Source: JAICLV01 sp036380925 (GTDB lineage: Bacteria > Actinomycetota > Actinomycetes > Acidothermales > Acidothermaceae). Taken from it: a DNA stretch of 5,256 nucleotides. The notes under the pieces were generated by a model. It did no database searches. It was not told the DNA's origin and worked only from the letters and a program-made list of their open reading frames with translations. The stretch lies in the NCBI GenBank assembly GCA_036380925.1, contig DASVDW010000201.1, positions 1 through 5,256 on the forward strand. Direction: 5' to 3'. Positions 1 to 5,103 of this stretch are shown one piece after another; position 1 is the stretch's first letter; each line of letters opens with the position of its first letter. Both the position numbers and the translations under genes were made by a program.

Positions 1-411
1 GTAGACCGACGGCGTCGACAACACCGCGGTCGGCGGGCAGTGCAGCTGGACGAGATCCAGTTGATCGACTCGCAGGTTCTCTCGGGACCTGTCGTTCCAG
101 CGCCGGAAGTTGTCGAGAGTGAACAGCTCCGGACGCTGCTCCACTCGGCGTCCCATCTTCGTCGCGACAAAGATCTGCCCGGCCAGATCGGGCCGCACCT
201 CGTGCAGGAACCGACCGATCAATTGCTCGCTGCGGCCGTCGCCGTAGACGTCGGCGGTGTCGAAGAAGTTGACGCCGCTGTCAACGGACGCGGTCAGCAC
301 CTCGAAGGCGGTGTCCTCACCGACGTCGCCCCAGTCGGCCCCGAGCTGCCAGGTGCCAAGACCGATGACTGACACATCTCGCCCCAGCCGGGCGAAAGAG
401 CGCTGTTCCAC
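1..411 (-). CDS. aldo/keto reductase, N-terminal part (runs off left edge)
   Basis: An NAD(P)H-dependent oxidoreductase of the aldo/keto reductase superfamily, cytosolic, with a TIM-barrel fold; the family reduces aldehydes and ketones, but the substrate cannot be told here. Only the first 137 residues are visible. They begin MEQRSFARLGRDVSVIGLGT, typical of the family. The catalytic tetrad is complete at the expected spacing: D51 and Y56 in the FFDTADVYG stretch, K85 in ATKMG, and H124 in QLHC. The start chosen is GTG at 411-409, because the family's N-terminus begins here and a TAGGCT -10 box ends 7 nt upstream; no good Shine-Dalgarno is present. It lies 39 bp downstream of the prenyltransferase gene on the same strand, so read-through is possible, but it seems to have its own promoter. 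The missing C-terminus holds the cofactor-binding residues, so NADPH versus NADH preference is unknown. Family assignment is secure; function is not. Confidence 0.93.
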   Translation of the reverse strand, partial: MEQRSFARLGRDVSVIGLGTWQLGADWGDVGEDTAFEVLTASVDSGVNFFDTADVYGDGRSEQLIGRFLHEVRPDLAGQIFVATKMGRRVEQRPELFTLDNFRRWNDRSRENLRVDQLDLVQLHCPPTAVLSTPSVY

Positions 412-418
412 GATCGTC

Positions 419-424
419 AGCCTA
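419..424 (-). promoter_or_regulatory. candidate -10 box of the aldo/keto reductase (leaderless)
   Basis: TAGGCT on the minus strand fits the actinobacterial TANNNT -10 pattern. Its last base is 7 nt from the GTG start at 411, which would put the transcription start at or next to the start codon and so give a leaderless mRNA. No convincing -35 is seen at 16-19 bp upstream. It overlaps the gene-proximal copy of a 13-bp direct repeat. Confidence 0.4.
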
Positions 425-451
425 AGCGACCGCCAGACCCTGAGTGACCGC
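421..451 (-). repeat. two imperfect 13-bp direct repeats, possible operator
   Basis: On the minus strand GCGGTCACTCAGG (451-439) and GCGGTCGCTTAGG (433-421) match at 11 of 13 positions. They are separated by 5 nt, with starts 18 bp apart. The distal copy abuts the end of the prenyltransferase gene (it shares base 451 with the stop codon); the proximal copy overlaps the proposed -10 box of the aldo/keto reductase. The placement suits a repressor or activator site, but no regulator gene is in view and chance is not excluded. Confidence 0.35.
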
Positions 452-1497
452 TAGCCGATCCTGGTCGCCGGCCAGATCGCGCCGATCGCGAGTCCGGCGA
501 TGAAAAGCCATCCGTAGGCCCGATTGTGAACGAGACAAACTCGGTGAAACCACAGCGGCCAGCCGACATATCCCGGCGGCGGCGCGGACGGACTCGGCCG
601 CGCCATCACCCGCACCGCGTGCACCGCGCGCGGCGCGGCGACGAGCACGACGAGCACCGCCAGGCTCAGCGCCCCGAGCCCGATCCCCACCGCCACGGCG
701 GCGTACATCGCGAGGACGACGGCGATGTTCAGCCGCCGGCTGGCGGTCGCGCCGAGCAAAACGGGCAGGGTCCGCTGTCGATGGGCGGCGTCGAACGCGC
801 GCTGGTCGATGTGCTTGCCGATCAGAATCGAGGCGACGCCGAGGCCATACGGCACCGATGCGATGAAGGCCATCGCAGACCACGCGCCCGTGATGACGTA
901 GTAGCCGCCACCGATCATCAGCGGACCCCACACCACGAACGCGGCGACCTCACCGAGCCCGAGCTCTTTCAACGCGCGCGGCGCGGCGTCATAGGCCCAA
1001 AGCAAAACGGCGCCCGCGACGGCCAGCCACACCGCGCCCCAACCGCGCAACGCCGTGAAGTACACAGCAATCAGCGTGACGATCGCCACCAGGACGGCGA
1101 GACCGACCGTGAGGAAACGCATGGTGAACGCGCCGCTCGCGACGGGATGCAAGGTGTAGCGGCGTCGGGGGGAATCCGCGGTGTCATGCCCGCGTCGGTA
1201 GCCGAAATAGTCGTTCGACAGGTTGCTGATCGCGTGCAACACGATGAAAGCCAGCATCGCGAGGATGAACGGCACGGTCTCAAAGCGCCGGTCGGTGGCC
1301 GCCAGCACACCCGCGATCAGGGCGGACTGCGCGGAAATCACCAGGATCACGCTGCGCGCGGCGTACAGGAAGCTCGTGACCGGGCCGACATCCGCGACGT
1401 CGGCGGCCGTTGCCGGGTAGAAGCCGGTGAACGCGCCAACCCAGGCGAACGGTCCGTGCCGCGCCCGATTGCGAAGCGGAGGAGTGGACGTCGTCAC
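451..1497 (-). CDS. UbiA-family prenyltransferase, MenA-like
   Basis: An integral membrane enzyme of the UbiA superfamily, which moves an isoprenoid chain from a prenyl diphosphate onto an acceptor; the closest recognised relative is MenA (1,4-dihydroxy-2-naphthoate prenyltransferase, menaquinone synthesis). The 348 residues carry about nine hydrophobic helices (roughly 46-66, 75-92, 126-148, 153-170, 183-203, 206-226, 257-275, 276-293, 327-345), as in the family. The first Asp-rich motif is NDYFGYRRGHD (N95, D96, D105), with Gly99 where MenA proteins have a second Asp. The second is KHIDQRAFD (D231, D236), followed by RQRTLPVLLG, resembling the MenA D-x-x-x-G-(K/R)-R-T-L segment. ELGLGE (178-183) is also family-typical. 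The first about 45 residues and a Pro-rich stretch (301-309) before the last helix are extra to canonical MenA. GTG at 1497-1495 is the first start after an in-frame TAG. The acceptor may not be DHNA; no other menaquinone gene is nearby. Confidence 0.85.
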   Translation of the reverse strand: MTTSTPPLRNRARHGPFAWVGAFTGFYPATAADVADVGPVTSFLYAARSVILVISAQSALIAGVLAATDRRFETVPFILAMLAFIVLHAISNLSNDYFGYRRGHDTADSPRRRYTLHPVASGAFTMRFLTVGLAVLVAIVTLIAVYFTALRGWGAVWLAVAGAVLLWAYDAAPRALKELGLGEVAAFVVWGPLMIGGGYYVITGAWSAMAFIASVPYGLGVASILIGKHIDQRAFDAAHRQRTLPVLLGATASRRLNIAVVLAMYAAVAVGIGLGALSLAVLVVLVAAPRAVHAVRVMARPSPSAPPPGYVGWPLWFHRVCLVHNRAYGWLFIAGLAIGAIWPATRIG

Positions 1498-1503
1498 GCC
1501 ACC

Positions 1504-1509
1504 ACTCTA
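1504..1509 (-). promoter_or_regulatory. candidate -10 box of the prenyltransferase (leaderless)
   Basis: TAGAGT on the minus strand fits TANNNT and ends 6 nt before the GTG start at 1497, the geometry of a leaderless transcript. No Shine-Dalgarno of useful strength precedes that GTG. A -35 element near TTGACA is not evident at 16-19 bp spacing. The TAG of this box is also the stop codon of the small ORF 1507-1632, so co-translation from an upstream transcript is the rival explanation. Confidence 0.4.
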
Positions 1510-1632
1510 ATCCGGGCGGCTTCCGGCGAGGCCATCACGTGCCTCGACCGCGACGCCGCGCCATCCCAGGTCGTAGGCGCCGACCGGGAAGAACGCCGCA
1601 CGCAGTCCGGTTGCGAGTAAAGGGGGTCGCAT
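1507..1632 (-). CDS. possible small ORF, 41 residues, unknown
   Basis: An ORF from ATG (1632-1630) to TAG (1509-1507) in the divergent region between the prenyltransferase and the PPOX gene. It ends 9 nt before the prenyltransferase GTG, like an upstream operon member. From about residue 10 on, most codons end in G or C as in the real genes nearby, and the product contains a plausible globular-looking stretch, AAFFPVGAYDLGWRGVAVEA. The first ten codons are less biased and no Shine-Dalgarno precedes the ATG. I recognise no family. It could be a small leader protein, a remnant of a longer gene, or chance in GC-rich DNA. Confidence 0.25.
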   Translation of the reverse strand: MRPPLLATGLRAAFFPVGAYDLGWRGVAVEARDGLAGSRPD

Positions 1633-1643
1633 GAAAGCACAAC

Positions 1644-1648
1644 GGAGG
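1644..1648 (+). promoter_or_regulatory. Shine-Dalgarno of the PPOX oxidoreductase
   Basis: GGAGG lies 7 nt before the ATG at 1656. It decides that start over the out-of-frame ATG at 1631. It is the clearest ribosome-binding site in the window and sets this gene apart from its neighbours, which mostly lack one. Confidence 0.8.
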
Positions 1649-1655
1649 CTTGTAG

Positions 1656-2063
1656 ATGGCACTCGACAAAGACGTGGTCCGGCTTGCGAAAGGCAAGAAC
1701 CTTGCCAGCGTGGTGACGCTGATGCCCAACGGCCAGCCGCAGGCGCAGCTGACCTGGATCGACACCGACGGCGACCACATCCTGGTGAACACCGAGCCGC
1801 AACGGCAGCGCGCGAAGAACATCGAGCGCGACAACCGCATGACGGTGCTCATCCACTCGACCGACGATCCATGGGATTGGGCCGAAGTCCGCGGCAAGGT
1901 GACGGAGACGATCGACGGACAGCAGGCCCGCGACCACATCGACAAATTGTCGCGCAAGTACGTCGGAACCGAGTACCGCAACCAGATCGGTCCGCACGGC
2001 CGGGTCATCCTCGTCGTCGAGCCAACCAAGGTGATCACCCCGAAGACGATGGCGCGCCGCTGA
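1656..2063 (+). CDS. PPOX-class oxidoreductase, probably F420-dependent
   Basis: A small cytosolic protein of the split beta-barrel flavin-binding fold (pyridoxamine 5'-phosphate oxidase-like, FDOR-B/Rv1155-like group), whose actinobacterial members use the deazaflavin F420H2 to reduce varied substrates. The 135 residues are the usual length for the single-domain group. Visible hallmarks are the N-terminal helix followed by LASVVTLMPNGQPQAQLTW (16-34), a beta-hairpin typical of the family; RQRAKNIERDNRMTV (50-64), the basic segment that in relatives contacts the cofactor phosphates; WAEVRGKVTE (75-84), a conserved barrel strand; and ARDHIDKLSRKYVG (91-104), a helix shared by the F420-using actinobacterial branch. 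The ATG at 1656 has GGAGG 7 nt upstream. It is divergent from the prenyltransferase across 158 bp and 40 bp upstream of the racemase. FMN, heme-degradation or pyridoxine-phosphate roles occur in the same fold, so F420 use is an inference from resemblance. Confidence 0.85.
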   Translation: MALDKDVVRLAKGKNLASVVTLMPNGQPQAQLTWIDTDGDHILVNTEPQRQRAKNIERDNRMTVLIHSTDDPWDWAEVRGKVTETIDGQQARDHIDKLSRKYVGTEYRNQIGPHGRVILVVEPTKVITPKTMARR

Positions 2064-2091
2064 CCTCCGCCTCCACCCGTCGCGTGGCGCG

Positions 2092-2097
2092 TACGGT
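2092..2097 (+). promoter_or_regulatory. candidate -10 box of the racemase (leaderless)
   Basis: TACGGT fits TANNNT and ends 6 nt before the ATG at 2104, the same geometry as the prenyltransferase. No Shine-Dalgarno core is present in the 20 nt before the ATG. No strong -35 is seen. The gene could also be reached by read-through from the PPOX gene 40 bp upstream. Confidence 0.4.
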
Positions 2098-2103
2098 CGA
2101 GCC

Positions 2104-2802
2104 ATGAAGACCATCGGATTGCTCGGCGGCATGAGCTGGCAGAGCACCGCTCACTACTACCAGCTCGCGAACGAGCTGGTAGCCACGCGCCTCGGCGGGC
2201 TGCATTCTGCGCAGTGCCTGCTCTACTCGGTCGACTTCGCCGCCATCGAACAGATGCAAAGGCAAGGCCGATGGGACGACGCCGGCGCGCTGCTCGCGCG
2301 CGCGGCGAAAGGCGTTGAGGCCGGCGGCGCAGACCTCTTGCTGATTTGCGCCAACACAATGCACAAGGTCTACGACGCGATAGCCGAAGCGGTCTCGATC
2401 CCAGTGCTGCACGTCGTCGATGTGACGGCCAAAGCCGTGCACGACGCTGGGCTGTCCACCGTCGGTCTGCTCGGGACCGCCTTCACCATGGAGCAATCCT
2501 TCTATCGCGACCGCCTTGCGTCGTCCGGCCTGAACGTTCTGACACCGGACGACGACGAACGCGCGCTCGCGCATCGGGTCATCTTCGACGAGTTGTGCCT
2601 TGGCGTCATTCGCGACGAGTCACGCGCGTCGTTCGTCCGCATCATCAACCACCTCGTCGAGCGCGGCGCGCAAGGAGTGATCCTGGGCTGCACCGAGCTC
2701 GAACTGCTGTTGAGTTCGGACGACGCGGACGTGCCGCTCTTCCCTACGACGCGCCTGCACATCGAGGCGGCGGTCAACAGCGCGTTGACGACGAGCGACT
2801 GA
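2104..2802 (+). CDS. aspartate/glutamate racemase family protein, YgeA-like
   Basis: A cytosolic, cofactor-independent amino-acid racemase that would interconvert L- and D-amino acids with a pair of cysteines acting as acid and base. The 232 residues match the length of E. coli YgeA, a broad-specificity racemase of this family, and resemble it along the whole chain: MKTIGLLGGMSWQST at the start, RLGGLHSAQ (29-37), TMEQSFYRDRL (128-138), FDELCLG (161-167). Both catalytic cysteines are in place: C82 in ICANTMHK and C196 in GCTE, with N84, T85, T197 and E198 as the usual partners. The ATG at 2104 aligns with the family start; no Shine-Dalgarno precedes it. An 11-bp perfect inverted repeat lies within codons 18-27. 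D-amino acid production could feed the cell wall or signalling, but nothing nearby ties it to a substrate. Aspartate, glutamate, homoserine or others remain possible. Confidence 0.92.
   Translation: MKTIGLLGGMSWQSTAHYYQLANELVATRLGGLHSAQCLLYSVDFAAIEQMQRQGRWDDAGALLARAAKGVEAGGADLLLICANTMHKVYDAIAEAVSIPVLHVVDVTAKAVHDAGLSTVGLLGTAFTMEQSFYRDRLASSGLNVLTPDDDERALAHRVIFDELCLGVIRDESRASFVRIINHLVERGAQGVILGCTELELLLSSDDADVPLFPTTRLHIEAAVNSALTTSD
2157..2182 (+). repeat. 11-bp perfect inverted repeat with 4-nt loop inside the racemase gene
   Basis: The arms are CTACCAGCTCG (2157-2167) and CGAGCTGGTAG (2172-2182), separated by CGAA; on the minus strand the loop reads TTCG. It begins 53 nt after the A of the racemase ATG. 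The arms pair without mismatch, so an RNA hairpin of this region would be strong. It is coding sequence (residues 18-27), so the repeat may be accidental. Confidence 0.85.
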
Positions 2803-2817
2803 AACCTCGGCGTTGAC

Positions 2818-2978
2818 GTGGAGAAGGCGCAGTTCGTGGTCGTGCTCGCGCCGGAGTTCGACGAAATGGCGTTGGCCTGACTGGCGGGACGCCCCGACCT
2901 GGGAACCGCGGCCGCCTCGCGGACAACCCGACCCGCGTGGCCGCAGGCTTCTCCCGCCTTCTGCGCGACTACCACTAA
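2818..2978 (+). pseudogene. possible decayed gene remnant, unknown family
   Basis: Between the racemase stop and the next promoter two short stretches look coding. In one frame (2818-2880) GTG opens a 20-residue peptide, MEKAQFVVVLAPEFDEMALA, ending in TGA, with 19 of 20 codons ending in G or C. In another frame (2907-2978) RLADNPTRVAAGFSRLLRDYH ends in TAA, again with nearly all codons G/C-ending, and looks like a helical C-terminus. A stop plus a frameshift separate them. This could be a broken small gene, but it is short and I cannot name a family; chance in GC-rich DNA is a fair alternative. Confidence 0.25.
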
Positions 2979-2986
2979 ACGAGGGC

Positions 2987-3015
2987 TTCCCAAGCCGTCG
3001 GCGGCTCGCTATGTT
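2987..3015 (+). promoter_or_regulatory. candidate promoter of the cell-wall-binding protein gene
   Basis: TTCCCA (2987-2992; 4 of 6 to TTGACA) and TATGTT (3010-3015; fits TANNNT) are separated by exactly 17 bp. The transcription start would fall near 3022, leaving a leader of about 50 nt. The spacer holds a small perfect inverted repeat, AGCCG (2993-2997) and CGGCT (3002-3006), which might be a regulator half-site pair. Confidence 0.4.
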
Positions 3016-3057
3016 GATCGGCATTCAAATCGCGGGGCGAAATGACCTGAGAGGACC

Positions 3058-3063
3058 GGGGGG
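3058..3063 (+). promoter_or_regulatory. weak, G-only ribosome-binding site
   Basis: A run of six G ends 8 nt before the GTG at 3072; it can pair only imperfectly with the anti-Shine-Dalgarno CCUCC. A better-looking GAGAGGA (3049-3055) is 16 nt from the start, too far for normal use. An in-frame TGA at 3048 limits how far upstream the gene could begin. Confidence 0.4.
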
Positions 3064-3071
3064 TACTCGTC

Positions 3072-5066
3072 GTGGCTACTTTGCGTCTTCCAAATTCGAT
3101 GGGCAAGGCCCGATTCGGGCTGGCGGTGGCGAGCGCCTCCGTGGTGGCGTCGGCGACCGCGGTCCTCGCGCCATTCGCGCAATCAGCGGCGCACGCCACC
3201 ACGACGATCACCTATGCCGTTACCGCCACCATCGGTGTGGGCGACGAACACACCGCCGGGTCGATCGCGGTCGACTCCCGCACCAAGCGCGCGTACGTCA
3301 CCAGCTACGGCGATAACTCCGTGAAGGTCATCGACACCACGACCAACGCCGTCGTCAGCACGGTCGCGGTCGGTCGATCCCCAATCGGGGTCGTCGTCGA
3401 CACCATTCCCACCCAGCTGGTCAACGCGGCGGTCCCGGGGATCGTCCCATCACCGGTCGTGCAGGCGGCCCCCACGGTGTTCGTGGCCAATTACGGCGAC
3501 GAGTCGATCTCGGTGATCGACAGCACGACCAACCAGGTGACCGCGACCATCCCGCTTGGCGACACCCTGCCGAGCGACCTGGCCGTCGACTCCTCGACGC
3601 ACACGTTGTACGCCGCCGGTGGCGTGGGCAGCTCGAGCGGCGAGGCGGCCGTGGTCGTGGTCGACGGCGCGCGGCGCACGGTGAAGTCGACGGTGAAGAC
3701 GAGCGGGTTCTTCAAGTACGTCGCGGTGGATCCAGGGACGCACAAGGTGTTCGCGACCGGCTGCTGCCTGAACAAGCTCTGGTCACTCGACGGCCCGACC
3801 GACACCACCCTCTCCGCTGCCACCGTGCCTGGCACGACCGGCGTCGCGGCGAACCCCACCACGCACAAGGTGTACGTCGGCAACGGCGGCTTCGACGCCG
3901 GCGCCGTGTCGGTGATCGACGAGTCGACGGGGTCCGTGAGCACGACGGTTGCCGTCGGGAGAAACCCTGTCGGGATCGCCGTCGATTCAAGCGCAAACCT
4001 GGTCTACGTCAGCAACACCCGCGACAACACGGTGTCGGTCATCGACGGCGCCACCGACTCGGTCGTCGCGACCGTGCCGGCCGGCCTGTCGCCCGGCGCC
4101 ATCGCGGTCGACTCGGCGACCCACACCGCCTACGTCGTCGACCAGGGGAACAACTCGGTGTCGGTCATCACCCGCACCGTCACCGGCTCAGTGGGGCGGC
4201 TCGCCGGGTCGGACCGGTTCGGCACCGCGGTCGCGGTGTCGAAGGCCGAGTTCCCCAACGGCGGCGCGGGTGCGGTGGTTTTGGCGCGTGCCGACGACTA
4301 CCCTGACGCGCTCGTCGGCGCTCCGTTGGCCGCCGCGAAGAACGCGCCCCTGCTGTTGACCAGCGGGACGACCCTGCCGGCCGGCATCGCGGCCGAAATC
4401 CAGCGCGTGTTGGCCACCAGCGGCACGGTCTACATCCTCGGCGGCGCCAAGGCGGTTCCGACAAGCGTCGAGACCGAGCTGACCGGTCTCGGCTACCAAG
4501 TCGTCCGCTACAGCGGCGACAACCGGTTCGCCACCGCCGTCAAAGTGGCCGACGCGTTGGGCGACCCCGCCACCGTGTTGCTCGCGACCGGCGTCAACTT
4601 CCCCGACGCCCTCACCGCCGGCGTCGCCGCGGCGAAGGCCGGCGGGGTGGTGTTGTTGACCAACGGACAGACTCTGCCGCCGGAGACCTCGGCCTACCTG
4701 GCCGCGCACCCCGGCACGGTGTACGCGGTCGGCGGCCCAGCCGCGAAGGCCGACCCCGCCGCGACAGCGATCTTCGGGTCGGACCGGTTCGACACCGCCG
4801 TCGACGTCGCGACGAGGTTCTTCAACGGGCCGACCGCGATCGGCGTGGCGACCGGGTTGTCGTTCCCGGACGCGTTGTCCGGAGGAGCCCTGCTCGGCCA
4901 CATCGGCGCGCCACTTGTCCTCGTCTCGACGACCAGCGTCCCAGGGCAGGTCACCACCTATGTTTCGTCGGTGAAAGGCACGGTCACCGACGGGTATCTG
5001 TTCGGCGGCCCTAACACCGTGAGCGCGGACGTCCAAGACGCCATCAACATCGTGCTCGGAGGCTAA
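3072..5066 (+). CDS. exported YVTN beta-propeller protein with three CWB2 cell-wall-binding repeats
   Basis: A surface protein of 664 residues. The signal peptide has a basic n-region (R5, K12, R14), a hydrophobic core (16-37) and an AHA cleavage site after A42. Residues about 47-375 form seven YVTN/NHL-like propeller blades: the AVDS-x-T-(H/K)-x-x-YV, NSVSVID and VATVPVG motifs recur with starts near 62, 102, 164, 212, 254, 297 and 339, and the N-terminal strand AVTATIGVG may close the ring. Blade 2 has an insertion of about 25 residues (110-134, Val/Pro-rich). Residues 374-478, 479-567 and 568-664 are three CWB2 repeats, each with G(S/D)(D/N)RF-x-TAV, FPDAL-like and GG motifs; in clostridial S-layer proteins three such repeats bind anionic wall polymer. 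There is no LPXTG or C-terminal membrane helix, so anchoring should be non-covalent. C231-C232 are its only cysteines. GTG at 3072 is preferred; ATG at 3099 (M10) also leaves a signal peptide. Ligand of the propeller unknown. Confidence 0.93.
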   Translation: MATLRLPNSMGKARFGLAVASASVVASATAVLAPFAQSAAHATTTITYAVTATIGVGDEHTAGSIAVDSRTKRAYVTSYGDNSVKVIDTTTNAVVSTVAVGRSPIGVVVDTIPTQLVNAAVPGIVPSPVVQAAPTVFVANYGDESISVIDSTTNQVTATIPLGDTLPSDLAVDSSTHTLYAAGGVGSSSGEAAVVVVDGARRTVKSTVKTSGFFKYVAVDPGTHKVFATGCCLNKLWSLDGPTDTTLSAATVPGTTGVAANPTTHKVYVGNGGFDAGAVSVIDESTGSVSTTVAVGRNPVGIAVDSSANLVYVSNTRDNTVSVIDGATDSVVATVPAGLSPGAIAVDSATHTAYVVDQGNNSVSVITRTVTGSVGRLAGSDRFGTAVAVSKAEFPNGGAGAVVLARADDYPDALVGAPLAAAKNAPLLLTSGTTLPAGIAAEIQRVLATSGTVYILGGAKAVPTSVETELTGLGYQVVRYSGDNRFATAVKVADALGDPATVLLATGVNFPDALTAGVAAAKAGGVVLLTNGQTLPPETSAYLAAHPGTVYAVGGPAAKADPAATAIFGSDRFDTAVDVATRFFNGPTAIGVATGLSFPDALSGGALLGHIGAPLVLVSTTSVPGQVTTYVSSVKGTVTDGYLFGGPNTVSADVQDAINIVLGG

Positions 5067-5067
5067 C

Positions 5068-5084
5068 CGGCTGGCCATCAGCCG
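5068..5084. terminator. hairpin between convergent genes, possible bidirectional terminator
   Basis: CGGCTG (5068-5073) and CAGCCG (5079-5084) form a perfect 6-bp stem with a 5-nt loop. It begins 2 nt after the stop of the cell-wall-binding protein and lies 19 bp beyond the stop of the convergent minus-strand gene. No T-tract follows on either strand, which is common for actinobacterial terminators but weakens the call. Confidence 0.45.
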
Positions 5085-5103
5085 AACAGGTCGAGGCGCG
5101 CGG

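Noticed and set aside
461..475. Short imperfect hairpin at the end of the prenyltransferase gene
   Set aside because: On the transcribed strand the stem is interrupted by a mismatch after four pairs, so it does not support a terminator.
526..1620. Long plus-strand ORF opposite the prenyltransferase
   Set aside because: The product is rich in Arg, Asp and His with no domain pattern, and the minus strand holds a clear membrane enzyme with family motifs. It is a mirror effect of high third-position GC.
1631..2107. Alternative plus-strand ORF starting at ATG 1631 over the PPOX gene
   Set aside because: It is in another frame, Arg-rich and without motifs; the PPOX frame has the family motifs and the GGAGG.
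2980..3071. Possible ydaO/c-di-AMP riboswitch before the cell-wall protein gene
   Set aside because: Such riboswitches precede actinobacterial cell-wall genes, but the leader here is about 50-90 nt, too short for the motif, and the conserved segments are not seen.
2813..3316. ORF spanning the racemase-surface protein gap
   Set aside because: Arg/Ser/Pro-rich translation with no recognisable features; it runs over the candidate promoter and the start of the surface-protein gene in a different frame.
2104..5066. Functional link between the racemase and the wall-binding protein through D-amino acids
   Set aside because: The genes are 269 bp apart with a separate candidate promoter, and nothing in either sequence shows a shared substrate.
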